From: Climacium dendroides
Lineage: Eukaryota > Streptophyta > Bryopsida > Hypnales > Climaciaceae
Assembly: GCA_950106755.1 (NCBI GenBank)
Contig: OX467092.1
Span: 27,852,582-27,916,581 of the forward strand
DNA: 64,000 bases
Direction: 5' to 3'
Shown piece by piece: positions 46,311-57,145 of this stretch. How positions within the stretch are numbered: the first letter of the stretch is position 1; every line of letters starts with the position of its first letter. Below the pieces are notes generated by a model. That model was not told the DNA's origin. It did no database searches and saw nothing but the letters and a program-made list of their open reading frames with translations. The position numbers were made by a program, and so were the translations under genes.

Positions 46311-46976
46311 ATGCGGGATGCAGAGGACAGTGATGCTGACGATGATGAAGAACCAGCTGATCAGTTGCCACCTCCACCTCCACCTCCAAAGAGGCATGAA
46401 CGCCGAGAAGAACGCGAAGACATAGAATACGAGAATCAAATGTGGGAAGCATTGAGGAGGAGTGTCGAGGATCAAGGCCGACCTCGTGGATATCACACTT
46501 CACCTCGTCGTGAACGTGATGTATATGGCTCGCGACATGGAGGAAGTAATTCACACTATAGCAACAACCCTCGAGATGGTGGTCCAAACGTAGAAGGAGG
46601 CTATAGAACTACGACCTATACGGACTACGGTGGTCTTTCACATGGCGGCCCTCAATATTACCCAGGAACAAGGGGACCTCATGGAAACACCAGTTATACA
46701 AACTATGGTGGTTCGGAACAAGGCGGCTCGCGAAATTATCCGGGAACAGGAGGACATGATTTGTATGGGCCTCATGGAAGTTCTTACTACACTGGTTCAA
46801 GTCATGGAGGGACTGGAGGCTCACATGAATATGCTTCAGTTCCACCTCCAACTTTTAGAGGTCCTTATTACGAAAATTATGGACAAGGGCGACAATCAAG
46901 CGGATATGGGCCATATGATGGCTCCGGTTCTACGCCTCAAAGTCAAAATCATGATAGTAGTTCTGATTCTGAATGA
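46311..46976 (+). CDS. Low-complexity Gly/Tyr/Ser/His-rich protein
   Basis: ATG 46311, 221 codons, stop TGA 46974-46976. Residues 1-25 are acidic (DAEDSDADDDEEP), then PPPPPPP, then a charged helix (KRHERREEREDIEYENQMWE). From about residue 65 it is a Gly/Tyr/Ser/His/Pro-rich, prion-like stretch with loose repeats of the type YTDYGG...GGPQYYPGTRGPHG and YTNYGG...GGSRNYPGTGGHD. The end is acidic (SSSDSE). Such sequences often condense or bind RNA, but no function can be claimed. It may be the C-terminal exon of the preceding ORF: stops separate them in 46200-46310, with no clear splice pair. Frame retention over a biased composition supports it being coding. Confidence 0.45.
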   Translation: MRDAEDSDADDDEEPADQLPPPPPPPKRHERREEREDIEYENQMWEALRRSVEDQGRPRGYHTSPRRERDVYGSRHGGSNSHYSNNPRDGGPNVEGGYRTTTYTDYGGLSHGGPQYYPGTRGPHGNTSYTNYGGSEQGGSRNYPGTGGHDLYGPHGSSYYTGSSHGGTGGSHEYASVPPPTFRGPYYENYGQGRQSSGYGPYDGSGSTPQSQNHDSSSDSE

Positions 46977-48640
46977 AGTATAGTGTTATTTTGTAGAAAA
47001 ATACAAGGTGCCATTATATAGTTATGGGCTTTGTTTTTTAATGTGGTTTCAAGTGTAATGCATTGTCAATTTGTCATTTGCCATTTGGAAACAATGCAAT
47101 AGTTGTAGGAATGCAAGTATATTCGAACAAGTGAGATGTATGAAGAACTTGTTTTAGCCTCCAAAACGAAAGTGGTACAGGCTATAAGACTATTTTATAA
47201 TATAATAAAATTATTTGCTTTTTACCTTGTAGAGTAAGTAGAGTTCCATACTATCACTCCAATATGAATGGTTAATTGTTGCAAGTGTTGAGTATGTGAA
47301 TGATGTGGTGTAATGTATTTGAACATCGAAAGTTACGTATTTTGGTCATTTGTAATGAATGCGTACTGAAAACTATGAAAGTTACGTGCTTGTATATAGA
47401 ATTGCAAATGTACGGTTGTTTTTTGAGACAAAATGGTGTGACCAAATCATTTTTATAAAACCTTTGTCGAATAACTCAACACCTTTTGGTATGCACCAAA
47501 AGAAATTTCATTATATAATTAGCTTTGATGTTGTACTTCCCAAATGCTATTTTAAGTATTGGACCTTCACGACAACAATTCAAGACTTATTCTTCTTCAG
47601 GTATTTAACACTAGAAGAGTAAAAACAACAAGATGTCTTGTTGTTTAAATTCATTGATGAAATGAATTCGAGTTCTCTGGATATTGGATAGGCAAGAATA
47701 TAATGTACAAGTAAAAAATTAAAAATTAAAAATTAAAACAAGTTGCAATTATTTTCCTACCTACTATGACCTACTAGGCTACTACCTAGTGCAGTAGTGC
47801 CTACACTCCCCCCCGTCCCTTGTTTTGAGCAATTTAGGTCATAATTTCTATTCCCGGTCACTGATTGTGGAAAAAATGAGGTCTCCATTATCCCATATAG
47901 CTTAATAAGCTTATCAATTTTTCCATCTTCAGAAAAAGTTTCAAAAAATCACGACAAAATTTCAAGTTGTAAGTACCTACCTAATAACCTCTAAACCCTC
48001 GAAGGGACCCTAAGCCCTTTAGAAGTGAACCTTCAACTCACAATTAGGCACTTACATACAATCATACATTCATACACGATGTTTCCTTCGGTCCTTTAGT
48101 TGCCCTCCATCGTCATATCAATTATAGAGACATAGAGGTAAGTAAACGCTTACCATTTTTTATATTGTCATTGTCATTATTATAATGAACATCTTCAATC
48201 ACATTTACTATACCACACAAATGAAGACAAGGACTTGTCAACCTAACAATTAATGAATCATTGAATCATCAGTCATCAATTAAAAATTGAATGAATAAGG
48301 AATTGCAAATTATTTCATATAATGATTTCGAGATTTCCAATTTTCCATCCAAACATACGATGACAAATGGCGTAAAGACTTCCAAGTTCTCCAAAATCAT
48401 TGTGAATTAAAACATGCTCATTGATTACAAATGTTGAGATGCACCTTGCTGTAAAACAGCATTCACAATCAATCCAATCATTGGTGATGAAACTGAGGTA
48501 TATCATCCGTATATACTGTACTATTATGTAATTGACATATAACTTAGTATATGTCTTTACCTCTATGAATAGTGCATACTATAAACACCTATAGGCTATA
48601 GTTAATTACTTATATATGATATATTAATATCATTAAAGAC
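46977..48640. other. AT-rich stretch, no gene seen
   Basis: Includes short AAAATT repeats near 47718-47740. No open frame has protein-like composition. Confidence 0.6.
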
Positions 48641-50396
48641 TTAAACTACAGCTCCAAAGTGGCGGAAGTGTTCATCCAGTATAGGCCAATGAAACGAAGA
48701 AGTAAATCGCGAAATCACTTGCGCCAAACTACTATGGCCATCGGGACCATCTTCGCAAAGTCTCCCCAAATACACTTGAAAGACTTGTGCTAAGTCGTGA
48801 TGCGAGTACAACACATGTTTTTTGCTTCCACGACCTTGCAAACTGTAGTATGTCTCTGACATACATGTACTGTTGATTCTCTTCGCTATTTGACCAACAG
48901 CAAATTCTTCGGACTTAATGGTAAATATGGGTATGTTCTCCACATCTGCATCTCTTCAATGTACGTATGTAATCTTTGGATCGATCCACCACCTCCTCCT
49001 CAGAACTTCGTCCCGATCACTTATTGATGTGAATGTATACAATGACTTCATGGGCTCTGTACTAGTCGTGGTCATCCCCCAATCGCAAATTCCAATGAAA
49101 ACCTGCGACTCGTCTTCCGGGAAATGGAACATGATGTTGTCTGGAGAAATGTCGTTGTGAAGATGTACGGCACCATGTACCACATTCATAATATGTAGCA
49201 GTGCCCAAACAAGCTCTGTACGCTTTGCTCTCCATCGCTTTAGACGATGAGCACGAATGACCTCATTGTCGCTAATTTTGGGGTCACACATAATGCGTAT
49301 GGCGATATTGTCTGGATAATCGTTATCCATTCTCAACATTTCACGCAAAGTACCACCATTCCACCACAATGAATAGCCTTCGTTCCGATTTGTGTGGACT
49401 GCAACAAAGCATATGACTCCATTGTGCGGAATCCACACCGCCATTGATTCAGTTTGGTGTTCCATCTTTGCAAGATCAGGTCGTCGACCCTCTTGGAGAG
49501 ACATCTTTGCTGCAAATTTCCAATGTGGTTGAAGTTCAGGGCACCCTTCGATTCGCACCCTACAAATTGTGGCATAGCCTCCGCATAGGACAATATTATC
49601 TTGTGGAATCACCCTTGCAGTTCCCGGGAGCGCTATTAAATGGCGAAATACAACTCGCATGTTTACTCTCTCTTCGTGAGTTGTCCACCAACTCATAAAT
49701 CCACCTCTATTTCGTCTTGAAGCAAATGGTCTCATCCGACTCACGAACATGTCCACTTTTGTAATCACGTGCGTGAAGGCTTCATCATCAATGCGATGAA
49801 CCTTACCAAATTTTTCGACGGTCCCTTTCGCATTCCATAGTGTATCATGCGCCCGTTTGTCCAACCAACTAGTGAAATCCTTCTTTTCCATTTCTTGATA
49901 CATGGCCTTATTCGTTAAAATGAGACAATCTGCACATTTTGAGACTGCAACCCTAAAACAGTTATAGTGATTTATCCTCGAGTCGAGGATAAGATGAGCC
50001 TGCAACCTTTGGGAAATCAAAGGTTTTTATATATATTAATAGATTAAAATCTCAACTTACCAAATAGTCTTAAAATTGAACAGTTATTATGATTTATTTT
50101 TGAGTCAAGGATAAAAATGAGACTACCAAAAGTCTCAATATAACGAATATAGCCTTATACCACCCTCCCACCTGCAACGCTTCATGCATCATGTCCTTTA
50201 TATCGCCTTTGAACTTCTCAATGCCCTCCTCTTGATAACGAACATACTTAGAGTCAAGAGACATGGTAGTTTCTCTCTCATAGAATTTAACAATGCTTTT
50301 TCTCAAAAATGCGGTACAAGTGTGCGAGGGGTTGTCCATGATGTCAACCTCAGTAGATTCCTCCACAAACTTCGTTTTCTTCTTCGCCCTTGGCAT
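48641..50396 (-). pseudogene. Atypical protein kinase-like gene, two exons, one in-frame TGA
   Basis: Exon 1 50396-50172 (ATG; MPRAKKKTKFVEES; donor CAG|GTGGGA), exon 2 from 49999 (acceptor TTGCAG|GCT), phases agree. The kinase-like domain is in exon 2. A GGYATICRVRIEG glycine-rich-like strand and FAAKMSL (lysine of the VAIK position) open it, and NGGTLREML is the hinge region. The catalytic loop is HLHNDISPDNIMFH, with HRD as HND and the Asp and Asn kept, and the metal site GICDWGMTT has DFG as DWG. A TGA at 48956-48958 interrupts the frame, which stays open to TAA or TAG at about 48641 for 100 more codons. The N terminus is basic. Not a standard plant receptor-like kinase. Position beside transposon ORFs and GC tract C suggests it belongs to a repeated family, but that cannot be shown here. 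Confidence 0.6.
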
Positions 50397-50429
50397 CTTG
50401 ATGAATGTCGCACGATTCGAGAAAAAAAA

Positions 50430-51045
50430 TGGCAAGGGTCCCCCCAAGATTTCACCTTTATCCTCCCGAGGAGAGGAGGCAATAGGGCCCAAAGGCACTA
50501 AGCTTCTCCGCTCTCTCTTGCAAGCAAGGGGGAAGGAAAAAGTGAGAGGCGGACGGCCCGACCGCCTCTTTTGTATGAGGCGGACGGCCATCCCGTCCGC
50601 CCAATCTCAGCTGTCCGCCCTGGCGGACGGCCGATCGGGTGCCCCGTCGGGTCCGTCCGATTGGCCATCCGATCGGACTGCCGACTGGTCGGACGGGCCA
50701 CCCGATCAACCGATCGATCGGTCGGCCCCGTCGGCCCCGTCCTCCTCGTCCGTCCGCGCGGTCGGCCCTGACCACCCCGTGGTCCGCGTCCGTCCGGTCG
50801 GTCAGCCCCGTCTGCCCCGTGCTCCGCGTCCGTTCGCTCGGTCGGCCCCGTCTGCCCCGTGCTCCGCGTCCGTTCACTCGGTCGGCCCCGTCTGCCTCGT
50901 CCGACCGCTCGGTCAGCTTACTGAACCGGCTGACCGCTCGTCCACTGGACGGACGCGAGTCCGAAATTTCTATGTCCCCGGACGCTCGGAAACCCGCGGA
51001 CGCGGACGTTGGACGTCCGTCCGGGCGTCCCAACGTCCGTGCAAC
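50430..51045. repeat. GC-rich tract C with 40-bp tandem units
   Basis: CGTCCGTTCGCTCGGTCGG-type units start at 50789, 50829 and 50869 (spacing 40) within a longer stretch of GGACGG, GGTCGGCC and CCGTCCG words. The right edge interrupts the MULE-like gene at about 51050; the left edge lies just before the ATG of the kinase-like gene. Long frames on both strands across it are compositional. Confidence 0.85.
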
Positions 51046-51049
51046 CCTG

Positions 51050-52869
51050 CTATCTGCCATGAACCCCTTGAAGTTTGGGTGATGTACTCCGTTTCGTGAT
51101 ATGACGGCATTCAAACACCTCCAAAATTGCACTTGAATTTTAGTATCTTCAGATTGCATATCATAGACTGCAATGGTCATTACCTTCTTGTATTGTGCAT
51201 CATAAACATGACATGCCATTGTTGTCCACTCCTTCACACGCTTCACATGGTCAAACATCATCCAAGCATTCTCCAAATTCCCTCCAGGTTGCATGCGCTT
51301 CACCAAATCCACTCCACTTCCAAGACCCTCAGTAAGCATCTTGAAAATGTAAACTTTCTCCTTTCCCTGTCCTGGAAATACGCTGTCGTGAATGAATTCA
51401 AACTTTGATTCCTTCTTCATGGTCATGATGTTATCAATTACACCTCCTCCATTGCTTGAGCGAAATGATGATATGACATTTCTAACATTCAGACTGCTTA
51501 AGAATTCAAAGCGATCCATCACTTCCTCCAACTCTTCTCCCTTCAACATTTTCTTTTCCCCTTGACCATCATGAAATAAATAGTTTGTCAAAAGCTCTTT
51601 GCTTGCAGACAAAGCAATTGCTGAGTTAGTGGCCTTTGGTGTCTTAGCCACTTCATCTGCTAGAAGTCCACAAATTTCTTTTGCAGAATCCCTGTACATT
51701 CCTTTTGCAACAAGGTGAGTGTGGTCTCCAAAGTGAATTGCAGCTCTATTCATATGTGGATTAGCACTGTAGCAATAGTAAATCCGAGCATCACACACAC
51801 TTAGGCATGATGGTGAAATCTTGCACACTTTGCAAACAAGCGTACAATCTTTTGAAGTATTATTTCCTACTTCAAAAGGAAATGTTGTGTAGCCACTCCA
51901 CTCTGTCTCATTGCGTTTAGAAGTCCTCTTCACATAATCACAATCTGGATTCTCACAAGCAAGATGACCTGCACAATATGACTTACGGAACTTCAAATTG
52001 TCAGAGTTCTGAATGTTTGTAGTCACCAATTTGCACCAAGGATGTCCATCGTATCGCTTATCCATTCCTTCCAAGTTCTTCGCTGCTGCTGAAGAGGACG
52101 ACAGTTGACAAGGAGGCAATTCGAAAATGACATTCCCATTGAATACGGCTGGAAGAAATTGCACGCGGTGATGCTTCATACTGTTGAGGTCCATTGTGGA
52201 TAACTCGTTCCTTGAACGATGCATAGATGCCAATCTCTTCAGGCATTCTATTATACTCAATCGACTGATTGCACTTGGATGCAACGGGGGACGTGACACA
52301 GAAGAACGCCCTGGACTACTGGATAGGGTGTTCTGCACCGAAAATGGACTTCCATTTTCATTTGGAGCAGCCTTGTTAGGAAGCAATGGCTCTAACACTT
52401 CTAACTGAAGAGATTCTCCTGATGAATCGCTAGACAACTCGATGACAGAATCTTCTTTCTTTAGTTTCACTGCACGAAGAACAGAACCATGTGGAGCAAC
52501 TCTAGACACTTCTCGAGTCGAACTAGGAGATAATACATAATTAACATACGACATATTGACAGTAGAAGTATTTGAATGCCGACTTGGGATTTTTGATGAT
52601 GAAGATACCAAACACAAAGGAAGACCGTAAGCTCTATAGTTCTCCTTCGACAGATACCAACAATGACCACTTTCTTCTTCAGACTTCACCATAGGAATTG
52701 ACTCTTGCACTTGTCCTGACAGTGACATCCTCTCTTCTTCAACATAAATGGAAGATTCTACAAACTTGAAACGGACATGTAAGAGATGGCTCAATACTTT
52801 TGCTCGTCCTCCTTCATTAACCGGAAAAATAAGTGGAACTTCATATCCATCTACACGAATGGAAGCCAT
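51050..52869 (-). pseudogene. MULE-like transposase N-terminal half, cut by GC tract C
   Basis: ATG at 52869 (MASIRVDGYEV), about 606 codons to the break. Residues about 1-90 form a small folded-looking N-terminal domain. A Ser-rich linker follows to about 270. Then comes a Cys/His cluster (CAGHLACENPDCDYVKR, then CKVCKISPSC, CDARIYYC and GDHTHLV), resembling the GCM1/WRKY/FLYWCH-type zinc regions of Mutator-like proteins. The start of the transposase core (MACHVYDAQYKK, AVYDMQSED) ends at FKGFMADS, where GC tract C begins; the DDE residues downstream are missing. No stop or frame change occurs before the break, so apart from truncation this part is well kept. Confidence 0.65.
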
Positions 52870-52878
52870 GATATACAA

Positions 52879-55244
52879 ACCATATGCAAAAACTACACAA
52901 GATGTAAGAGTATAATCCTTATAGGTCAGTGCTGAACCACTTCTTTTTCTACGGTATAATGACGTACATGGAATTTGAATTCCACCTCAAATTAGGAGGC
53001 GTAGGGATGGATGACCCTCCTTTCTTAGTTACTATTATTGAATCCAAATTTTTAGGTAGCCATTTTAAAGCACTTCTTGTGCACCGCCTTCCTATAATAC
53101 ATTCACAACATCTCAGAGGCTATGTTCGGCATCATAATTATGTGTCCACATCACCTACGCAATAGAAAAATGAAGCACCTACCTTTTGAGCTGCTTCAAT
53201 TAGAATAATATTAAACGCAAACAGGTGACTATGTCAGTTAGTTTCAAATTGTGTGTAAATAAAGATTTCAGAATATGGTTTAGGAAAGTTCACTAATGGT
53301 TATTTTTGATATTTCTCTAGTATGAGGTGGCATTTTCAAATGGACAATTTCAGCGCCGACGTTATCAATTAATATCACAATGCAGCAAAATTACCTCACA
53401 TTCAGTGGTTGGATGAAAATTCAAAAATCAGGTGAAAACATAGTATAAAAAAAGGGCGGGGTTCGCAATATCAATTGCACCACCCAGCCTTAAGTCTCCT
53501 TGTCAAAGCGCATAGCTCTCCCTCCTTTCTTATTTCAATTCTTTCAGTATTCCGTGCAATTGTAGAGATATTGCTTTCCCTTGCATTTTGAGTTTCAATG
53601 AGTGCGACTATGTTTTTAGTTTAAAGATTCTTCAGCGCTTGTTTTGAATTCTTAGAAGATAGTACAAACTAGTAGTCATTCTCACGTTGATCTCATTTGG
53701 GCATTAGAAGACATCTTTCAATTCTGCAGCTTCGGAGTTCATTCACCGGAAGAAGCCACGAACTACCGTGACTGTCGTCGACTTAAACTGGAACTTTTTT
53801 TTTTATTAGGAGCGTTCATCAATCATCCATCCTTGAAGTCTAAGTTCTTAAAGTACTTTTGCATTAGGACTCCTGTTCTTCTGCAACGTCTTAGGACTTG
53901 GTCATTCTTTTCTTCATGTGGAGAACAGATATTTCATTAAAATGATGCCATTTTAACGCCATTTTTCTACTCTTTTTCTACAAATGGTGTACATTTAGAA
54001 CACATGGTCTAAACTGATCTAGGACTGGTGTACATTTTAGAACACATGTTTTAAACCTGAAAGTGCCAAGTTTGCGGAATAATGCCATTTTAACGAAATA
54101 TCCGTTAAGGGTTGTGCTAAATCATCAATTCCTCATTATTTTTTCGATTGATCGCGTCTCTTCAACACTCACAGAATGTCTAGCTTCATTCACACGTGGT
54201 AAGGTGAGGGGATTGGTAGTTTAGTACTTTCTGGAACCCTGCCAGTTGTTGTCCATACCGGTACATCTGTGGTGGGCCGGTTCAAGGGTAGTCAATTACC
54301 AAACCCACAGTCCAAGTTTTTCCCATAACGCTGTTTAACTTCTTAAATGATTTCACGTCAGCAAGCCATTTCGCATGCCGGACACTTCTAAAATGGCTTT
54401 TGTTGCTTTCACGGTATGTAGAGTAAGTTGAAGATTACCATTACAACAAGTCTCCTACAACCAACTGAACTGAAACCAGTGAGCAATGCCGTGGTTTCAT
54501 CAGAGGAGTTTTGAGACGGTCATCGAACAAATATTATCCTTTTTGTGCTTGCAATGAACAGTACTGTAGTGATTTACGGAAGAGTGGTCCACATGTTCTG
54601 TGCAAAGAGACAGTAAAATACGAGAACACAATATTCATTAAAATGAGAGTTTTCCAGTGAAATGGGAGTTGCGGAAGAGACTTTCAACCATGAATTTAAT
54701 ATACTTGTAGATCAATGACTACCAGGAAAGCATTGCAATGACACAAAAAGCGCATACGGAAGGTACAAATTCCAAAATCGAAGGTCAAAATTGTGACTTC
54801 TTCATAATTTATAGGAAGTCATCAAATATACATGTATTGGATGTATGCACTATAAACATAGAGTAATCCATGTACTAAACTACTACTTCCATCGTGGACT
54901 ACACTTGTATAAGATACATATGATGTAAAACGTAGGGTTCAGGAAGCACTTCGACTAAGCATTGGGATTTTTGTGAAATTGGCACTTGCGTCCAGAAGAT
55001 GAAGGCTTCGTGACCAAAAGGTTATGAGCTTGCCTTTATCAACAGCAGAGACAAACGTAGGGATTGTCAAAGCCCGGAAATTGAAGAGTTGAATACCAAC
55101 TATTACCCGACCTAATATTCTCAGACATTGCACCGGAGAAAGTGCAATGCAAAAGATTATTTGGTGAGGCAACAGTTGTTATTCAACTCTACAACATCTG
55201 GGCTACGACAATGTGCTGTCCATAATGACTATGAGGTCCACAAT
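52879..55244. other. Intergenic, nothing recognised
   Basis: AT-rich. AGTATAAAAAAAGG near 53441 looks like a TATA box but no gene follows. CATTGCACCGGAGAAAGTGCAATG at about 55125 is a small perfect hairpin with 8-bp arms. A copy of the outer arm of the hairpin entry (TGTCAAAGCCCGGAAATTG) lies at about 55066. Confidence 0.5.
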
Positions 55245-55526
55245 TGTCAAAGTCCCGGAAATTGTAGAATCGAATACAAGTTGTTCCTCTAGTTGAGCCA
55301 ATTCGTGGTAGAAGAAAGCAAACATTATATAACCTTAACTCTCAGCTACTCTTCGAATGTACTCTCACACACCACAATGTCCAAAAAGCAGTGTATGAGT
55401 GTACATTCAAAGAATAGCTGAGAGTAAAGGTTATATAATGTTTCCTTTCTCTTCTACCACGAATTGGCTCAACTATGCACATAGTCGGGTCTAAGACATC
55501 GACTCTACAACTTCCGAGTTTCGACA
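55245..55526. repeat. Long inverted repeat (foldback)
   Basis: The core arms 55291-55374 and 55391-55474 pair over about 83 bp at high identity (AGTTGAGCCAATTCGTGGTA on the left, its complement on the right), with a loop of about 16 bp. Weaker pairing extends outward over another 45 bp (TGTCAAAGTCCCGGAAATTG against TGTCGAAACTCGGAAGTTG). Its size and imperfect pairing fit a foldback MITE or a young hairpin-RNA precursor. No terminal CACTA motif or obvious target duplication is seen. Confidence 0.85.
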
Positions 55527-55606
55527 ACCCCATACATTATTCTCTACTATTGATAAAATTGGGCTCAAGGCCTTACTAAGGTTTAGGGTTTTTATTTTTC
55601 TACTCT

Positions 55607-55843
55607 CTACACAAACTTAGGGATTGTTGAGCCTATATGTACATAATTAAGACCTCTTCTATATACAACTGTACATGAGGTACAAGATGCAGTCTTCAAT
55701 TTCTCCTGAGCCTTTAGAATTTCTTCTCTCCGACTGTATCCCCCCTTGTTAATCTGTCTGAGGTTGCCTCCATTGCGCTTACAACGACCTTCTCTTCTAG
55801 ATGCCCCAACTGGGAGTTGAAATAGCAATACAAAACAATCCAC
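55607..55843 (-). pseudogene. Decayed partial copy of the 56.2 kb small gene
   Basis: A 78-codon frame whose middle (NKGGYSRREEILKAQEKLK) parallels NTGYSRGPEILKARELQ in the frame at 56190-56684. The DNA also matches loosely (GACTGTATCC in both). The N-terminal part differs. It is probably the remains of a local duplication about 500 bp long. Confidence 0.4.
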
Positions 55844-56189
55844 TGTGTTTCTGTTTCTTCAAACTCCCTAGTTCCAACGGAACCTGTGGACGTGGAATGG
55901 ACTGCCCAGGAGCAATAACTGCAACCGATTCTCGAAGCGGACTATTTGGAAACTTGAATTTCTCTTCCACTATGGACGTTGGATAATTCGCGTCTCCATA
56001 AAGCTCACGAGTTTAGGGTCATCTCGGACCATCACCCATGTATTGTTATAGAACATCATTACCGAGCAGTCCTAAATGTATAGTGTATGAACCCCTAGTA
56101 TTGACGGAAGACTATCACTTATAAATTCCCAATATGTACTTCTTTGTAGATTGCCACTCTACAATATGAACACATAATATGAACAAGTA

Positions 56190-56684
56190 TTATATGTGTG
56201 ATTTACATCGCTGTAACTCCCTCGCCTTCAGAATCTCAGGCCCCCGACTGTATCCTGTATTTGGCTGCTTGTACTCATTCCACCATTGATGCCTCTGTCG
56301 TTGTAAGAACATGCGGTCAGATGCGTCGAGATGACGAGTATCGCTTCGAATTCTCTGCACCCCATCATGTGTCTTAGACATCCGGACGCTCCCTGACAGG
56401 ACATACTTGGGACGGCGCCTTGCACTATCAGAAGCAGCTCCAATATGAGTATCACGAGATCCACGAGAGATCCCTGACTTGTTCCCTGGTGCAGCAATTT
56501 GTGTTGTGGCCTCGTCATAAAGCTTCTTTTTTGGCGCCATGTCTGATGCCACCGGCGATAACTGAGAAGCAAGTGGCCCCCCGCAGCACAAAGGAGAAGG
56601 TGAGCAGGACTTTGGCAGACGTGGGCCGTTATTAGGCGAACTATCCACCACACCGTCATCCACGGGCTTAGTAGAATAGTCCAT
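56190..56684 (-). CDS. Hypothetical protein, possible exon of the 55-64 kb element
   Basis: ATG 56684 (MDYSTKPVDDGV), 164 codons, stop TAA. The N-terminal third is Pro/Ser/Cys-rich. The middle is basic (MAPKKKLYDE, ARRRPKY). A charged helix ends in NEYKQPNTGYSRGPEILKAR. Not a family I recognise. It is on the same strand as, and 460 bp beyond the stop of, the large gene at 57146-62573, with TCGAGCTGAATC motifs in between. It could therefore be a second gene of the same element or a separate small gene. The partial copy at 55607 shares its C-terminal motif. Confidence 0.4.
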   Translation of the reverse strand: MDYSTKPVDDGVVDSSPNNGPRLPKSCSPSPLCCGGPLASQLSPVASDMAPKKKLYDEATTQIAAPGNKSGISRGSRDTHIGAASDSARRRPKYVLSGSVRMSKTHDGVQRIRSDTRHLDASDRMFLQRQRHQWWNEYKQPNTGYSRGPEILKARELQRCKSHI

Positions 56685-56917
56685 TGTGGAGTTTGTTGTT
56701 GCCGCCGAGCACAGAAAGTTCCCCCTGCTCAGGATTGCATACTATCCATAGTCCAATATAGAATCCGCCGACGCAACGCACGGAAGGTGATCATCTCCAT
56801 CAGTTGAATTCCATATGTCCAGACTCTAGAAGCAAATCATATTTATATCATGACCACGAAATAGAACTGCATAGCATTGAGAACATGAAACACCGTCCAC
56901 AAACAAACCTAGAACGT

Positions 56918-57008
56918 GAATCAATCACACCATCCAAGCAACTAGGAAGCTCTAATCGAGCTGAATCAATCACACCATCCAAGCAACTAGGAAGCTCCAA
57001 CACGAGCA
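56918..57008. repeat. 45-bp tandem duplication
   Basis: GAATCAATCACACCATCCAA begins at 56918 and again at 56963. The first copy ends in a TAATCGAGCTGAATC palindrome-like motif typical of this region. Confidence 0.9.
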
Positions 57009-57145
57009 CTAAACAATGACTATTTTATTAGAGGCATAAGGACTGAAATTACAAATCTCCAGAAAGTAGGCTTAAGTCAGTTCGACTCGAGCTAAATTAT
57101 ACCAGAGCATGGAAATAGAGAACCTATGCCTCCCTTAGCGCAGTC

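Noticed and set aside
50293..51099. Plus-strand 268-codon frame across GC tract C
   Set aside because: Repetitive Arg/Ser/Pro composition produced by the 40-bp repeat and overlapping a better minus-strand context; no domain.
53430..53480. TATA-like AGTATAAAAAAAGG with GC-rich downstream bases
   Set aside because: No gene or RNA could be assigned downstream.
54180..54310. Possible tRNA-like GGTTCAAGGGT stretch
   Set aside because: No acceptor stem, anticodon arm or B-box spacing can be formed.
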